This document shows, piece by piece, positions 7,768 through 17,428 of a stretch of 64,000 nt of DNA. Every line of letters begins with the position of its first letter. Positions within the stretch are counted from its first letter, which is position 1. The stretch is from Prevotella sp. P6B1. GTDB taxonomy: Bacteria > Bacteroidota > Bacteroidia > Bacteroidales > Bacteroidaceae. The stretch covers positions 248,001 to 312,000 of the forward strand of contig NZ_JNKF01000013.1 of NCBI RefSeq assembly GCF_000702825.1, read 5' to 3'. Both the position numbers and the translations under genes were made by a program. Under the pieces are notes generated by a model that saw only the letters and a list, made by a program, of their open reading frames with translations, did no database searches and was not told the DNA's origin.

Positions 7768-9699
7768 TTAACGTAAATCTCCTCCACCCTCGTCATTAGG
7801 TATCACAATGAAGAATCGTGAGCCTTTAACGTATTCACTGTCAAGTTTCAGATCACCTCCCAACATCCGGACCATCCGCCGGCATACTGGCAAGCCAAGT
7901 CCTAACCCCTCACCGAAAACGTCGAGCTTAGAAAAACTCAGGAAAATCTTTTCACGATCTGACTCGCTGATGCCAGGACCTGTATCTTCAATGACAAACG
8001 CCAACTTAATGCCGCTCACGATCACCTCCAACTTTACATAGCCCTCGGTCGTGAACTTCTTGGCGTTGAAAAGCAGCTCATTGATGGCCTTCATCAGGAA
8101 ATCCCGATTGGTCTTAACGGTAAAAGTATCAAGTACTCTGACATCAGTAATCAAATCAACGGTGTGCGGAGGGTGCGAGGCATAAATCTGAGCGATTTCC
8201 TCTACCATATCATGGATATTCACACGTTCGTTGGTCTTGATTTTCACACCCTTTTCTGAATTGGCCGCCACCATCAGCATATTGGTCATTCGGCTGATGC
8301 TAATCGCATTATTCTGCATCGTCTCAATGATATCCTGAATTTCCTCTGGTGGTATCGACTCGTAATCGTCGCGCAGCACTTGTGTAAAACCATTGATGAT
8401 ATTCAACGGTGTACGAATCTGGTGAGCAATATCCAACAAGAACTCGTTTTTCCTTTCATCAGCCTCACGAGCAAGATTGCTGGCCTCTTTCAGTTCACGG
8501 TTCATCTCTTCGGTTTCCTCATTCACACGTTGCAGGTTCGTTATATGATAATACAACGCAAGTTGCATCTCGGCAAAATTATTCTGCAAACGCCCGATTA
8601 CATCCCTACGATGACTGAAATCTATTGGCTCATTATAATGGCCATGGGTGATATAGCTCAGTTGCTCGGTCAACTGCCTCAGCGGTCTCACCATGTGAGT
8701 CATTACGTTCAGACAGAAAGCCAAAATCACTAAAAGCCCGAACACCAATAACGGAATCAAGATATAAATCAGCTTGGTATAGCCTGCAAGAATATCACTT
8801 TCGTATACAACTAAAGCAATGCTCCAAGCAGCTCGTTTCAGAGGTTGGTACAGTACCACACAACGCTGACCATCGATCTTCACATTAAAGATACCTTTCT
8901 TGCCAGCTATCATCTCATGGCCTAAAGCGATGATATCCTGTTGCGTATTCACATCGGCATCAGAGAAAATAGAATGACGCAACACCTTGGTTGAGTCGGG
9001 ATGAATAAAGTACTGCCCATCTGCACCCAGCATGATACTATACGAATGAGCATAAGGCTTGAACTCAGATATCACACTCGACAACCAAGGCATCGACAGG
9101 TCGGTAGAAATCACACCCACCATTTTCTGATTGGTATACAAAGGTACGCAATACGAAACAATCATATCGGAATACGATTGTGATACCGTTCCATCAATGT
9201 ATTCAGAATAGGCCTCTACCCAACAGTCTTTGCCTAATGTGGCAGGAGTTTTATACCACGACTTGTCAAAATAGTCGTAAGGATCCTCTATCTTAGCTAC
9301 CACCGTATCGCCCTTATGATAGGCATAAACAGAGAAATAGCGACCTTTTTGAGGGAAATAATCAGGAACGGTGGCAATAGAACATCCATCGAAATTGGGA
9401 TTCATCGTTACAATACGGCGTACGTAGCTCAAAAGCGAATCAGGCTGAATGAATTCCAACAGATGCCACTGAGCCGAATAGGTAGAGGCTTCTACTTCAT
9501 TCATCAGTCCGTCAACACGTTGTGTCATATTGTCAAGCTCCAATTCGGCACGAGCTATCGCCTCCTGTCTCACCAGCTGACGGGAGCGCATGAAAAGTAC
9601 ACCCAGCGAGAGGAAAAACACCACGATTAAGAACAACATGATGCCCAAACTCAACTTCAACGAGAGGTCCCGATTTATACGCCTGATAAGTGTATTCAT
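7768..9699 (-). CDS. membrane sensor histidine kinase with periplasmic dCache-like domain
   Basis: This 643-residue kinase has TM1 at about residues 13-37, a periplasmic dCache-like sensor (about 40-300, with DYFDKSWYKTP and VGVISTDLSMPWL), TM2 at about 309-332, HAMP to about 385, a short coiled coil, HisKA with phospho-acceptor His426 (LLDIAHQIRTPLN), and an ATPase domain with N-box Asn545 (NELLFNAKKF), DTGPGIS (572-578) and GEGLGLGL (597-604). All catalytic motifs are intact. It overlaps the upstream pseudokinase gene by 4 bp, and the two probably arose by duplication. No response regulator is adjacent, so its partner lies elsewhere. Confidence 0.93.
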   Translation of the reverse strand: MNTLIRRINRDLSLKLSLGIMLFLIVVFFLSLGVLFMRSRQLVRQEAIARAELELDNMTQRVDGLMNEVEASTYSAQWHLLEFIQPDSLLSYVRRIVTMNPNFDGCSIATVPDYFPQKGRYFSVYAYHKGDTVVAKIEDPYDYFDKSWYKTPATLGKDCWVEAYSEYIDGTVSQSYSDMIVSYCVPLYTNQKMVGVISTDLSMPWLSSVISEFKPYAHSYSIMLGADGQYFIHPDSTKVLRHSIFSDADVNTQQDIIALGHEMIAGKKGIFNVKIDGQRCVVLYQPLKRAAWSIALVVYESDILAGYTKLIYILIPLLVFGLLVILAFCLNVMTHMVRPLRQLTEQLSYITHGHYNEPIDFSHRRDVIGRLQNNFAEMQLALYYHITNLQRVNEETEEMNRELKEASNLAREADERKNEFLLDIAHQIRTPLNIINGFTQVLRDDYESIPPEEIQDIIETMQNNAISISRMTNMLMVAANSEKGVKIKTNERVNIHDMVEEIAQIYASHPPHTVDLITDVRVLDTFTVKTNRDFLMKAINELLFNAKKFTTEGYVKLEVIVSGIKLAFVIEDTGPGISESDREKIFLSFSKLDVFGEGLGLGLPVCRRMVRMLGGDLKLDSEYVKGSRFFIVIPNDEGGGDLR

Positions 9700-11153
9700 G
9701 ACTTTTCCTCCTGTTTTTGCGTTGACACTTCGAGCACTCTTTCAAGCAGATTGGTGATGATACGCGAGGTGGCATCCATCTGGTTTGACATCTCGACAAT
9801 CTGCCCATGCTCCATCTCCTGATGATGCGCGGCCAGAGTATTCACCATCTTAGAGATCTCCATCACCGGCTCGTTCATCTGGTCGGTCATATTCTGTAAG
9901 AAGGCTATCTTTATTCGTTCAGCCTCCATAATATGATCATTAGCCTCATTCAAGGCTTTATTCTGCTGGTTCAATTGCTCTTTCTGCTGATCTATCTGAG
10001 ACAAATGCTTCTTAATTGAAAGTTGCATCGCAGCAAAACTGTTAGTCAGGCTTCCCACCTCGTCCTTTCGCCAACTCTGTGCAACAATGGAATTATAATG
10101 ACCGCGTTTCATACGTTTGGCCGATCTTTCAAGCACACGCAACGGGTTTAGTTGACGGTGGATAAAGAAGAAACAGAAGGCTACAATCGTTAGAATTGCT
10201 ACGAACACAATGACTCCCATCAGCGAAATCAAATGGTTGTAATGCCCCATAATCTCCTCTTCCGGGCATACAATATTAATTGCCCACTCCGTATCTCCAT
10301 AGGGCTTATACACCACAAAACTTGTATTACCCCTAAAATCAATCAGTGCATGACCTCTCTCGCCACCCAGCATTTTATAGACCAGATAGCTGTATTGGTT
10401 TTCAGGAAACATATCCATCATCCTAAACATAGCACGAGGTTTCAGCAACGTGGTATCTGGGTGAATGATAAATGCACCATTCTTCGTCACCATCGAACCG
10501 TACATCGTTGAACTAGGACGTTTCGAATCTACCGCCCTTGTCAACCAATAGAGTGATATATCGATGGCAAACACACCTACTGTCTTCCCCTTCATCTTCA
10601 ATGGAATAGCGTAGCTGATAATCGGCTCGCCATCCGTACGATAGTCTTCCTTAGGATCCGACCAATAGTCGCTATCCTTTTGTTTGGTTTCATCATACCA
10701 AGGCTGGTGCATATATGATTCACCAGCAAACTGATTGCTTTTCACGATTTTGCCACGATTTCTGTGATAATATATCATAAAATCGCCTTGCTGATCAGGA
10801 TAAGTGCCTGGTTCGAATGCTGCAGCTACACCAATAATATCAGGCATATTATCCAAAACATGAAGTACGTGATGCTCCACCTCGCGTGGATCATCAAGAC
10901 ATTGTTCTATAGTCCAGTGTGCCTGTTTGGCGATGACTTCTTTCTCGTGGAGTGTGTTTCCAATGGTTATCTCAAACTTATCAAGTACATCCTCAGCCTT
11001 TCCTAACGACTCCTCTCTCACAGCCTCCCGCGCATAATAGAACATCAGCGAGAAGGTTGCCAAGAACAACATGGCAACAAACATTCCCAACCACATACTA
11101 AGTTTAGCAGAGAACGAACTGAGTAATATATATAGTACTTTCTTAGGTTTCAT
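9696..11153 (-). CDS. dCache/HAMP sensor protein with degenerate HisKA and no ATPase domain
   Basis: This 485-residue membrane protein has the same layout as the downstream kinase: TM1 (about 16-38), dCache-like sensor (YMHQPWYDETKQKDSDYWSD, VGVFAIDISLYWL), TM2 (about 312-334), HAMP, and a Gln-rich coiled coil. It then ends after a HisKA-like helical hairpin. The H-box reads FLQNMTDQMNEP, with Asp424 where the phospho-acceptor His should be, and no N, G1 or G2 box follows before the stop. It cannot act as a kinase. The ATGA overlap with the active kinase suggests co-translation, and a role as a hetero-oligomeric sensor subunit or decoy is inferred. Confidence 0.85.
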   Translation of the reverse strand: MKPKKVLYILLSSFSAKLSMWLGMFVAMLFLATFSLMFYYAREAVREESLGKAEDVLDKFEITIGNTLHEKEVIAKQAHWTIEQCLDDPREVEHHVLHVLDNMPDIIGVAAAFEPGTYPDQQGDFMIYYHRNRGKIVKSNQFAGESYMHQPWYDETKQKDSDYWSDPKEDYRTDGEPIISYAIPLKMKGKTVGVFAIDISLYWLTRAVDSKRPSSTMYGSMVTKNGAFIIHPDTTLLKPRAMFRMMDMFPENQYSYLVYKMLGGERGHALIDFRGNTSFVVYKPYGDTEWAINIVCPEEEIMGHYNHLISLMGVIVFVAILTIVAFCFFFIHRQLNPLRVLERSAKRMKRGHYNSIVAQSWRKDEVGSLTNSFAAMQLSIKKHLSQIDQQKEQLNQQNKALNEANDHIMEAERIKIAFLQNMTDQMNEPVMEISKMVNTLAAHHQEMEHGQIVEMSNQMDATSRIITNLLERVLEVSTQKQEEKS

Positions 11154-11172
11154 TCGTTACATCATTCTGCTG

Positions 11173-11203
11173 CAAATATACAAAAAAATTACGAATGACC
11201 AAA
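11173..11203 (-). promoter_or_regulatory. promoter of the pseudokinase-kinase operon
   Basis: The -7 box TATATTTG (11173-11180) and a -33 TTTG (11200-11203) are separated by 19 bp on the minus strand, 19 nt before the start codon. Confidence 0.8.
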
Positions 11204-11231
11204 TATTTTACACTTTTTTTTGCTGACACGC

Positions 11232-11265
11232 AAAAAAAGGAGCCTGCGACTCAAGCGCAGGCTCC
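11232..11265 (-). terminator. intrinsic terminator after the outer-membrane protein gene
   Basis: A perfect 10-bp stem (GGAGCCTGCG with CGCAGGCTCC, 11239-11265, 7-nt loop) is followed on the minus strand by seven T residues at 11238-11232. Confidence 0.92.
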
Positions 11266-11303
11266 TTCATTTTTATTTAACAAAGTACTTTCTTTGTCTT
11301 TAT

Positions 11304-11846
11304 TTAAAGGTTGAAATAGAGACCAAAGGTGAGGTTGTTACCATCGAGGTCTAAACCAAACTTGCTGGTGTTGTTCTTCTCGCCTTCTGGATTGAGCACA
11401 TTATAACCCAAGAAGCCGAAGTGAGATACAAAGCTAACCTTCTCTGAAAGTGCAACTGCCAGACCTGGCTTCAAACCTACATTGAACGCTGTCCAATCAG
11501 CCTTAGAAGCAGTCGTGAAACCAAAGCCACCGTCAACAAAGAAATTAACCTTACCACACTTAGCGAAAGTGTAACGAGCATAAGGAGCGATAGTGAAAGC
11601 ATTCTCACTCACACCTTCTACACCAGCCCACTTATCACTCTCGTAACCGATAACAGTACCTACAGCCCAAGCATCGTTGATGTTGTAACCGATTTCAGGC
11701 AAAATCTTGAAAGTAGTCTCACTCTTGTCACCAGCATTCTTCTGGCTATTCCAAGCGTTGATACCAAAGCTACCACCTACATAAACCTGAGCACTCATGG
11801 CAGTTGCAACGAAAGCAGCTGCGATAGTCATTAAAATCTTTTTCAT
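11304..11846 (-). CDS. small outer-membrane beta-barrel protein
   Basis: This 180-residue protein has a signal peptide (about 1-19, ending AMSAQ) and alternating amphipathic strands ending in the aromatic-terminated strand LTFGLYFNL, typical of OmpA/OmpW-sized porin-like barrels of the beta-barrel OMP family. It has no SusC, plug or peptidoglycan-binding domain. It forms a single-gene unit with its own promoter and strong terminator, consistent with an abundant envelope protein. Function beyond membrane barrel is unknown. Confidence 0.85.
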   Translation of the reverse strand: MKKILMTIAAAFVATAMSAQVYVGGSFGINAWNSQKNAGDKSETTFKILPEIGYNINDAWAVGTVIGYESDKWAGVEGVSENAFTIAPYARYTFAKCGKVNFFVDGGFGFTTASKADWTAFNVGLKPGLAVALSEKVSFVSHFGFLGYNVLNPEGEKNNTSKFGLDLDGNNLTFGLYFNL

Positions 11847-11920
11847 AATTCAATTCTTTTTTTGTTAAACATCGACATTTGGTCCTTAACAGACCGCCTG
11901 CCATTATCCTAAATGCGGTG

Positions 11921-11928
11921 CAAAGATA
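11921..11928 (-). promoter_or_regulatory. Bacteroidota -7 box of the outer-membrane protein gene
   Basis: TATCTTTG on the minus strand, giving a leader of roughly 70 nt before the start at 11846. The remaining non-coding stretch up to 12040 is AT-rich and shows nothing else. Confidence 0.7.
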
Positions 11929-12040
11929 AGCAGAAAAACCCAAAGGCATTTAATAAGTTTTCGAAATTTACAGTTTTTAACCAAATCCTTGATTAAAGTC
12001 ATTAAATCGTCAAAAATCGGACATTCGTTGTAACTTTTTC

Positions 12041-12082
12041 AAAAAAAGCAAATTCCAGCAACTCTTACGAGTTACTGGAATT
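12041..12082 (-). terminator. intrinsic terminator at the end of the nuo operon
   Basis: A 14-bp stem (AATTCCAGCAACTC at 12051-12064 against 12069-12082, 4-nt loop TTAC, one G-U type mismatch) is followed on the minus strand by a T-run at 12047-12041, just after nuoN. Confidence 0.92.
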
Positions 12083-12108
12083 CTATGAATTTTAGTAAAA
12101 ACTCAAGA

Positions 12109-13548
12109 TTAGATACCAGCAGCAGCAATCCACTCGTAAACGCAGCTTGCTACACCGAACAAGGCGATACCTGCCGTGCAGATGGCCAGGGCCATCTTGG
12201 TGTTAGCATCGCTCTGGAATGTGGGCAGTGGACTGTCGGTCTTGGTGATGTACATGGCCTTGACAATGAGCAGATAGTAGTAAAGTGATACTACGGTGTT
12301 AACCAAGGCGATAAATACCACGCCATAGGCCATGGGCTCGCCATTCTGCACACCAGCCATGAACACGAAGAACTTTGAGAACATACCTGCAAATGGTGGG
12401 ATACCAGCCAACGAGAACAAAGCCAGCGTCATGAGGAACGAGAGCTTGGGGTTGGTCTGATAGAATCCGTTGTAGGCAGCCATATCGGTACGGCCACCAT
12501 TATTCTGCTCAACCACGTTAATCACGGTGAATACAGCCATGTTAGCTACGATGTAAACCAGCACATAGTAAGTCAGTGCGGCTACGCCCAACTGACCATT
12601 GCCAACTACTGCCAGCATGATATAACCGGCCTGAGAGATTGAGCTGAACGCCATGAAACGCTTGAGCTCGCTCTGACGGATGGCAAACAGGTTGGCTACT
12701 GTGATTGACAGTACAATAACGATATAAAGCAGGTAGTTCCAGTACTCAACCATAGGGCCGAAGGCTTTCATCAGGATGGTGCACAGTGTGATGGCGGCAG
12801 CACCCTTAGAGATAACGCTCAGGTATCCGGTTACTGGAGTTGGAGCACCCTGATAGGTGTCGGCTGTCCAGAAGTGGAAAGGAACCAGCGAAATCTTGAA
12901 GCCAAGACCACTGAAGAAGAATACCAGCCCCATAATGCACAGAGGTGAGTTGCTGATAGCCTGAGCCACATCGTCGAAGTACAGAGTACCTGTAGCAGCA
13001 TAGATGAACGAGATACCGAACAGCATCACGCCGCTTGAGAATGTAGCTACAAGGATATACTTAGCAGCACCCTCGGCCGAATCCTTGCGATGACGGTCGA
13101 AAGCCACCAGACATGCCAGAGGCACTGAGGCCATCTCAAGTCCAAGGAAGAACATGAGGAACGAGCCAGATGACATCATCATGAACATACCCAACAGGGT
13201 ACTCAGAATCAGCATATAGAACTCGCCAGCAAGGCGCTTCTGGCTCTCAACCCACTTCTGGGCCATAATAACTACGACCAATGTACCGAAGGTAAGGATC
13301 GCCTTCATCACATTGATGGCTGGTGTGACTACATACAGTCCACCAAAAGCACTGATGGGCTCTGGATGGTTTGAAGCAGCTAAGACACATGTACCCAGCA
13401 CGATAACCAGTGGACCCGCCAAAGCAGAACCAAGGATATTTGTTTTCGACTCGCTCTTAAACAGACAGAAGTCAGCAAAGAACGCGATAATCAACGTTAT
13501 AACCAGAAATACCTCTGGCGTCATCTGTAAGAAATCAGAATAATTCAT
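12109..13548 (-). CDS. nuoN: NADH-quinone oxidoreductase subunit N
   Basis: This 479-residue proton-pumping antiporter-like membrane subunit of respiratory complex I has about 14 hydrophobic helices. It carries the Mrp/NuoN core LGLEMASVPLACLVAF, KISLVPFHFWTADTYQGAPT (with the conserved Lys) and LKRFMAFSSISQAGYIML. It is the last gene of the nuo operon, 20 bp after nuoM, and is followed by a strong terminator. Length matches NuoN. Confidence 0.96.
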   Translation of the reverse strand: MNYSDFLQMTPEVFLVITLIIAFFADFCLFKSESKTNILGSALAGPLVIVLGTCVLAASNHPEPISAFGGLYVVTPAINVMKAILTFGTLVVVIMAQKWVESQKRLAGEFYMLILSTLLGMFMMMSSGSFLMFFLGLEMASVPLACLVAFDRHRKDSAEGAAKYILVATFSSGVMLFGISFIYAATGTLYFDDVAQAISNSPLCIMGLVFFFSGLGFKISLVPFHFWTADTYQGAPTPVTGYLSVISKGAAAITLCTILMKAFGPMVEYWNYLLYIVIVLSITVANLFAIRQSELKRFMAFSSISQAGYIMLAVVGNGQLGVAALTYYVLVYIVANMAVFTVINVVEQNNGGRTDMAAYNGFYQTNPKLSFLMTLALFSLAGIPPFAGMFSKFFVFMAGVQNGEPMAYGVVFIALVNTVVSLYYYLLIVKAMYITKTDSPLPTFQSDANTKMALAICTAGIALFGVASCVYEWIAAAGI

Positions 13549-13568
13549 ATCTTTTCTACCTCCTTACT

Positions 13569-15089
13569 TTACATTACACCAATTGACTCCAAGATTGTAC
13601 CTGCTGCAGGCGAAATCATATCGCTTACCCAGAATGGGAACGAACCCAGACCGGCCACACAGAAAATCAGGCAGATAACAGCCACGCGCTCATCCCATGT
13701 AGCATCGGTGAGCTCGAGGAAGTGCTTGTTCTCTACCTCGCCATACAGAATCTTACCAACAACACGCAAAATGTAAACCGCTGTTACAACGATACTCATA
13801 CATGCGATGATGGTAGCAACCATACGGAACGAAGTATTGGGATCGCCACTGAGTGGGTGAGCACCGAACGAACCAACGAAGATAGTCATCTCAGCAATGA
13901 AGCCAGAGAAACCAGGCAAACCGAGGTTAGCCAAACCGGCAATCACATAACCAACAGCCAGGAAAGGCATAATCTTCATCAGACCTGCCAGTTCGCGGAT
14001 GTCACGAGTATGTGTACGACCGTAGATCATACCGATGAGGGCGAAGAACAAGGCTGTCATCAGACCGTGTGAGAGCATCTGCAGTACAGCACCGGTCACA
14101 GCTGTCTGACTCATCATGAGCAGAGCAAACAATACCAGTCCGCAGTGAGAAACCGATGAGTAAGCATTGATATACTTCAGGTCGGTCTGTACACAAGCAC
14201 TCAGAGCACCGTAAACTACTGAGATAGTAGTGAGGATGAGGAAGATCCATGACAGATCCTGAGCAGCCTCAGGGAGCAGGTACATAGCTACGCGGAAGCA
14301 GCCGTAACCTCCCAGCTTCATCAGCACACCAGCGTGCAGCATTGATACGGCTGTAGGCGCAGATGCGTGACCATCAGGGCTCCATGTGTGGAATGGGAAC
14401 AGCGCACCCAGCACACCGAATCCGATGAAGATGAATGGGAAGAAGATATTCTGGATGTGTCCAGGAATACAGTGGTTAGCTGCAATGGTAGTGAGCTCGA
14501 ATGTATAGTTACCGCTGTAGATACCGTTGAAGTAGTAGATACCCAGCAATCCAAGGATGAGCAGGGCCGAACCTCCCATCAGCATCAGAGTAAGCTTCAT
14601 GGCCGAGTACTCCTTGCGGCCAGAACCCCACACGCCGATGAGCAGGTACATAGGAATCAGAGCTACCTCGTAGAACATGAACATGGTGAACAGGTCGGTA
14701 GAGATAAAGAAGCCGAACACACCTGTAGAAAGCAGGGTGAACCAAAGGAAGTACTCCTTGGTGAGTGGCTTGAGCTGCCAAGAGGCAAATGTACCGGTGA
14801 ACACAATGATGCTTGACAGCAGCAGCATGACAACAGAAATACCATCGACACCTACGCTGTAAGCAATGTTCAGAGGCTTGAACCAAGGCGTGCTATAAGT
14901 AAGCAGCATCTCAGCGGTGTTACCAGCTGCACGCTCCTGGATGAAATAGATGGTCAACCAAATAGAGAGGGCCAGCAGACACGAAGCTCCCGTTACCATC
15001 ACACCACGCACCTGATTCAGGCTCTTTGAAAGCCAAAGACCCAGCAGCATCAGGGCGGGAATTATTACGAAAACACTTAATATACTCAT
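13569..15089 (-). CDS. nuoM: NADH-quinone oxidoreductase subunit M
   Basis: This 506-residue antiporter-like membrane subunit of complex I contains the pump Glu region FMFYEVALIPMYLLIGVWG, LFPFHTWSPDGHASAPTAVS and LKYINAYSSVSHCGLVLFAL, all typical of NuoM. It is the second-largest pump module and sits between nuoL and nuoN, 4 bp after nuoL, in canonical order. Confidence 0.96.
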   Translation of the reverse strand: MSILSVFVIIPALMLLGLWLSKSLNQVRGVMVTGASCLLALSIWLTIYFIQERAAGNTAEMLLTYSTPWFKPLNIAYSVGVDGISVVMLLLSSIIVFTGTFASWQLKPLTKEYFLWFTLLSTGVFGFFISTDLFTMFMFYEVALIPMYLLIGVWGSGRKEYSAMKLTLMLMGGSALLILGLLGIYYFNGIYSGNYTFELTTIAANHCIPGHIQNIFFPFIFIGFGVLGALFPFHTWSPDGHASAPTAVSMLHAGVLMKLGGYGCFRVAMYLLPEAAQDLSWIFLILTTISVVYGALSACVQTDLKYINAYSSVSHCGLVLFALLMMSQTAVTGAVLQMLSHGLMTALFFALIGMIYGRTHTRDIRELAGLMKIMPFLAVGYVIAGLANLGLPGFSGFIAEMTIFVGSFGAHPLSGDPNTSFRMVATIIACMSIVVTAVYILRVVGKILYGEVENKHFLELTDATWDERVAVICLIFCVAGLGSFPFWVSDMISPAAGTILESIGVM

Positions 15090-15093
15090 ATCT

Positions 15094-17091
15094 TTAGATG
15101 CATAAAAGGATTAATGTCAAAGCAACTGAACCCGTAATGAACCAAACGGCATACTGGCGAACATCGCCACTCTGCCAGCTACGGATACTCTCACCAGCCT
15201 CGTTAGCACCCCAAGCCAGGAAGTTAAAGGTACCATCAACAACATGACGGTCGAACCAGGCAATAGGTGTAGATACCAGACGGAAGATGATGCGATGTGT
15301 AACATACTGCCAGATCTCGTCTTGATAGAAACGCTTGTAGGCTGCACGATGCAGCTTGGGGAAGGTTGCATACAGACGGTCGGCAATAGGCTGCTGCTCA
15401 CCTTTATAGATATAGGTGGCCAGACAGATGCTCAGGATCGCAATCACAGTAGAGGTAGCAGCAATCTGCATGTTGAAGTGGATGGTGTAATCGGTACCAG
15501 CAGCACTTACGAAGCTACCGAACGAACCGCCCCACTCAGCAAAACCTGCAATAGTAGTGTAAACACCCACACCAACGGTGATCACTGTCAACACAATCAA
15601 AGGGATGGTCATGGTGAGCGGAGCCTCGTGTGGTGTATGGTGCTCGTGAGCCTCCTTATTCTCAGTACCCCAGAAGATACCGTAGTACAAACGGAACATG
15701 TAGAAGGCTGTCATGGCAGCGATGCCTGTCATAATCCAACCTACCACCGGACTGTACTCCATGCAGGCAGTGATAATCTCATCCTTTGAGCTGAAGCCCG
15801 AGAAGAAGGGGATACCAGCGATGGCCAGACATGAAATCAGGAAGGTGATATGTGTGATAGGCATATACTTGCGCAAGCCACCCATCAAAGCCATCTCGTT
15901 GCTGTGCACAGCGTGGATGATACATCCGGCACCCAGGAACAAGCAAGCCTTGAACATGGCATGGGTAAATAGGTGGAACATACCAGCCATATAACCCAGC
16001 TGAGCGTGGTTGTCGAGGATAGCACCATGATGTCCGGGCAGTGATACACCCAGAGCCACCATCATGAAGGCAATCTGCGAGATGGTCGAGAAGGCCAGCA
16101 CACGCTTGATATCGCTCTGGGCACAAGCCACAGCAGCTGCATAGAAAGCGGTGATCACACCCACCCAAACCACAATGCTCATAGCCTGTGGGGCGTACTC
16201 AATCCACAAGGGGAACATACGTGCGATCTGGAACACACCAGCTACAACCATGGTAGCAGCGTGAATCAGAGCCGATACAGGTGTAGGGCCCTCCATGGCA
16301 TCGGGCAGCCAGATGTGCAGTGGGAACATAGCACTCTTACCGGCACCACCGATAAACATCAGTACCAGTGCAGTAGGAATGATGAAACCACCGGCAGCCA
16401 CAGCCTTAGCCAGGTTACCCTCGATGAAAGGTGTGGTACCCTGGCCCATCACGATGTCGCCAGCAAAGTTAAAGCTGAACGAATCAACAAAGTAACCGAA
16501 TGTCAGGATACCTACCAGGAAGAACATATCGGCAAAGCGGGTCACGATGAATGCCTTCTTTGAGGCAGCGATAGCGGGCTTCAAAGGATAATAGAAGCCG
16601 ATGAGCAGGTATGAGCTGACACCTACCAACTCCCAGAACATGTACATCTGGAAGATGTTGGTGGCCAGTACCAGACCCAGCATCGACATCGTAAACAGTG
16701 AGAGGAATGCGTAGTAACGCTGGAATCCCTTCTCGCCATGCATATAGCCAAATGAGTAGATATGAACCATCAGTGATACAGTCGAGATCACAATCAGCAT
16801 CATCACACTGATAGGATCCAACAGGATACCGAGGTCAAAATGCAGGTTACCCAGAGGCAACCAGGTGAAGTTATACGGAACAAAGGTCTGATAAACACCA
16901 TTCACACGGTCCAGTCCGAAGAAGTACTGGAAAGCGGTGATATAAGAGAGTATCGTAACCATTCCCAATGAGCAGGTACCGATCAGTCCGGCCACCTTAT
17001 GTTGCATCTTCATGCCAGCCAGTCCAAGAACAATGAACGACAGCAGCGGCAGAAGCATGATAAATATTGTGTAACTAAACATAATTATCAA
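15094..17091 (-). CDS. nuoL: NADH-quinone oxidoreductase subunit L
   Basis: This 665-residue distal pump subunit of complex I has the signatures YMFWELVGVSSYLLIGFYY, KSAMFPLHIWLPDAMEGPTP and SALIHAATMVVAGVFQIAR, and a long C-terminal helical region (about 590-665) corresponding to the lateral helix. An alternative first codon ATT-ATC context exists, but MIIMFSYTIF places the start sensibly. A tandem 14-bp AT-rich repeat lies in its 5' leader at 17087-17114. Confidence 0.96.
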   Translation of the reverse strand: MIIMFSYTIFIMLLPLLSFIVLGLAGMKMQHKVAGLIGTCSLGMVTILSYITAFQYFFGLDRVNGVYQTFVPYNFTWLPLGNLHFDLGILLDPISVMMLIVISTVSLMVHIYSFGYMHGEKGFQRYYAFLSLFTMSMLGLVLATNIFQMYMFWELVGVSSYLLIGFYYPLKPAIAASKKAFIVTRFADMFFLVGILTFGYFVDSFSFNFAGDIVMGQGTTPFIEGNLAKAVAAGGFIIPTALVLMFIGGAGKSAMFPLHIWLPDAMEGPTPVSALIHAATMVVAGVFQIARMFPLWIEYAPQAMSIVVWVGVITAFYAAAVACAQSDIKRVLAFSTISQIAFMMVALGVSLPGHHGAILDNHAQLGYMAGMFHLFTHAMFKACLFLGAGCIIHAVHSNEMALMGGLRKYMPITHITFLISCLAIAGIPFFSGFSSKDEIITACMEYSPVVGWIMTGIAAMTAFYMFRLYYGIFWGTENKEAHEHHTPHEAPLTMTIPLIVLTVITVGVGVYTTIAGFAEWGGSFGSFVSAAGTDYTIHFNMQIAATSTVIAILSICLATYIYKGEQQPIADRLYATFPKLHRAAYKRFYQDEIWQYVTHRIIFRLVSTPIAWFDRHVVDGTFNFLAWGANEAGESIRSWQSGDVRQYAVWFITGSVALTLILLCI

Positions 17092-17114
17092 TTTTCAATT
17101 ATCAATTTTCAATT
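17087..17114. repeat. tandem 14-bp AT-rich repeat at the nuoK-nuoL junction
   Basis: ATCAATTTTCAATT occurs twice head-to-tail, filling most of the gap between nuoK and nuoL and covering the expected ribosome-binding region. Similar AT-rich micro-repeats are seen near 1845, 27720 and 47200. Confidence 0.9.
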
Positions 17115-17119
17115 ACTAC

Positions 17120-17428
17120 TTATCGTTTCATATTCTTGATAGCCTCAACGCTGTCGCTCTTGAACTTGCGATACACGTTGATGATAATGGCGATGGCAAC
17201 TGCACTCTCGGCAGCAGCTACACCAATCACGAAGAGTGTCATGAACATGCCCTCCATACCGTTTGGATAAAGCAAACGGTTGATGGCGGCAAAGTTGATA
17301 TCAACGGCGTTGAGTACCAGCTCAACCGAGATGAGCATGGCAATCAGGTTGCGACGCGTGGTGAAACCATATACACCGATAAAGAACAACAGGGCACTCA
17401 GTGCGAAATAACATTCTACTGGAATCAT
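17120..17428 (-). CDS. nuoK: NADH-quinone oxidoreductase subunit K
   Basis: This 102-residue membrane subunit has three helices, with FFIGVYGFTTRRNLIAMLIS and VELVLNAVDINFAA containing the conserved intramembrane glutamates, followed by AAAESAVAIAIIINVYR. Length and motifs are standard. It overlaps nuoJ by 4 bp. Confidence 0.96.
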   Translation of the reverse strand: MIPVECYFALSALLFFIGVYGFTTRRNLIAMLISVELVLNAVDINFAAINRLLYPNGMEGMFMTLFVIGVAAAESAVAIAIIINVYRKFKSDSVEAIKNMKR

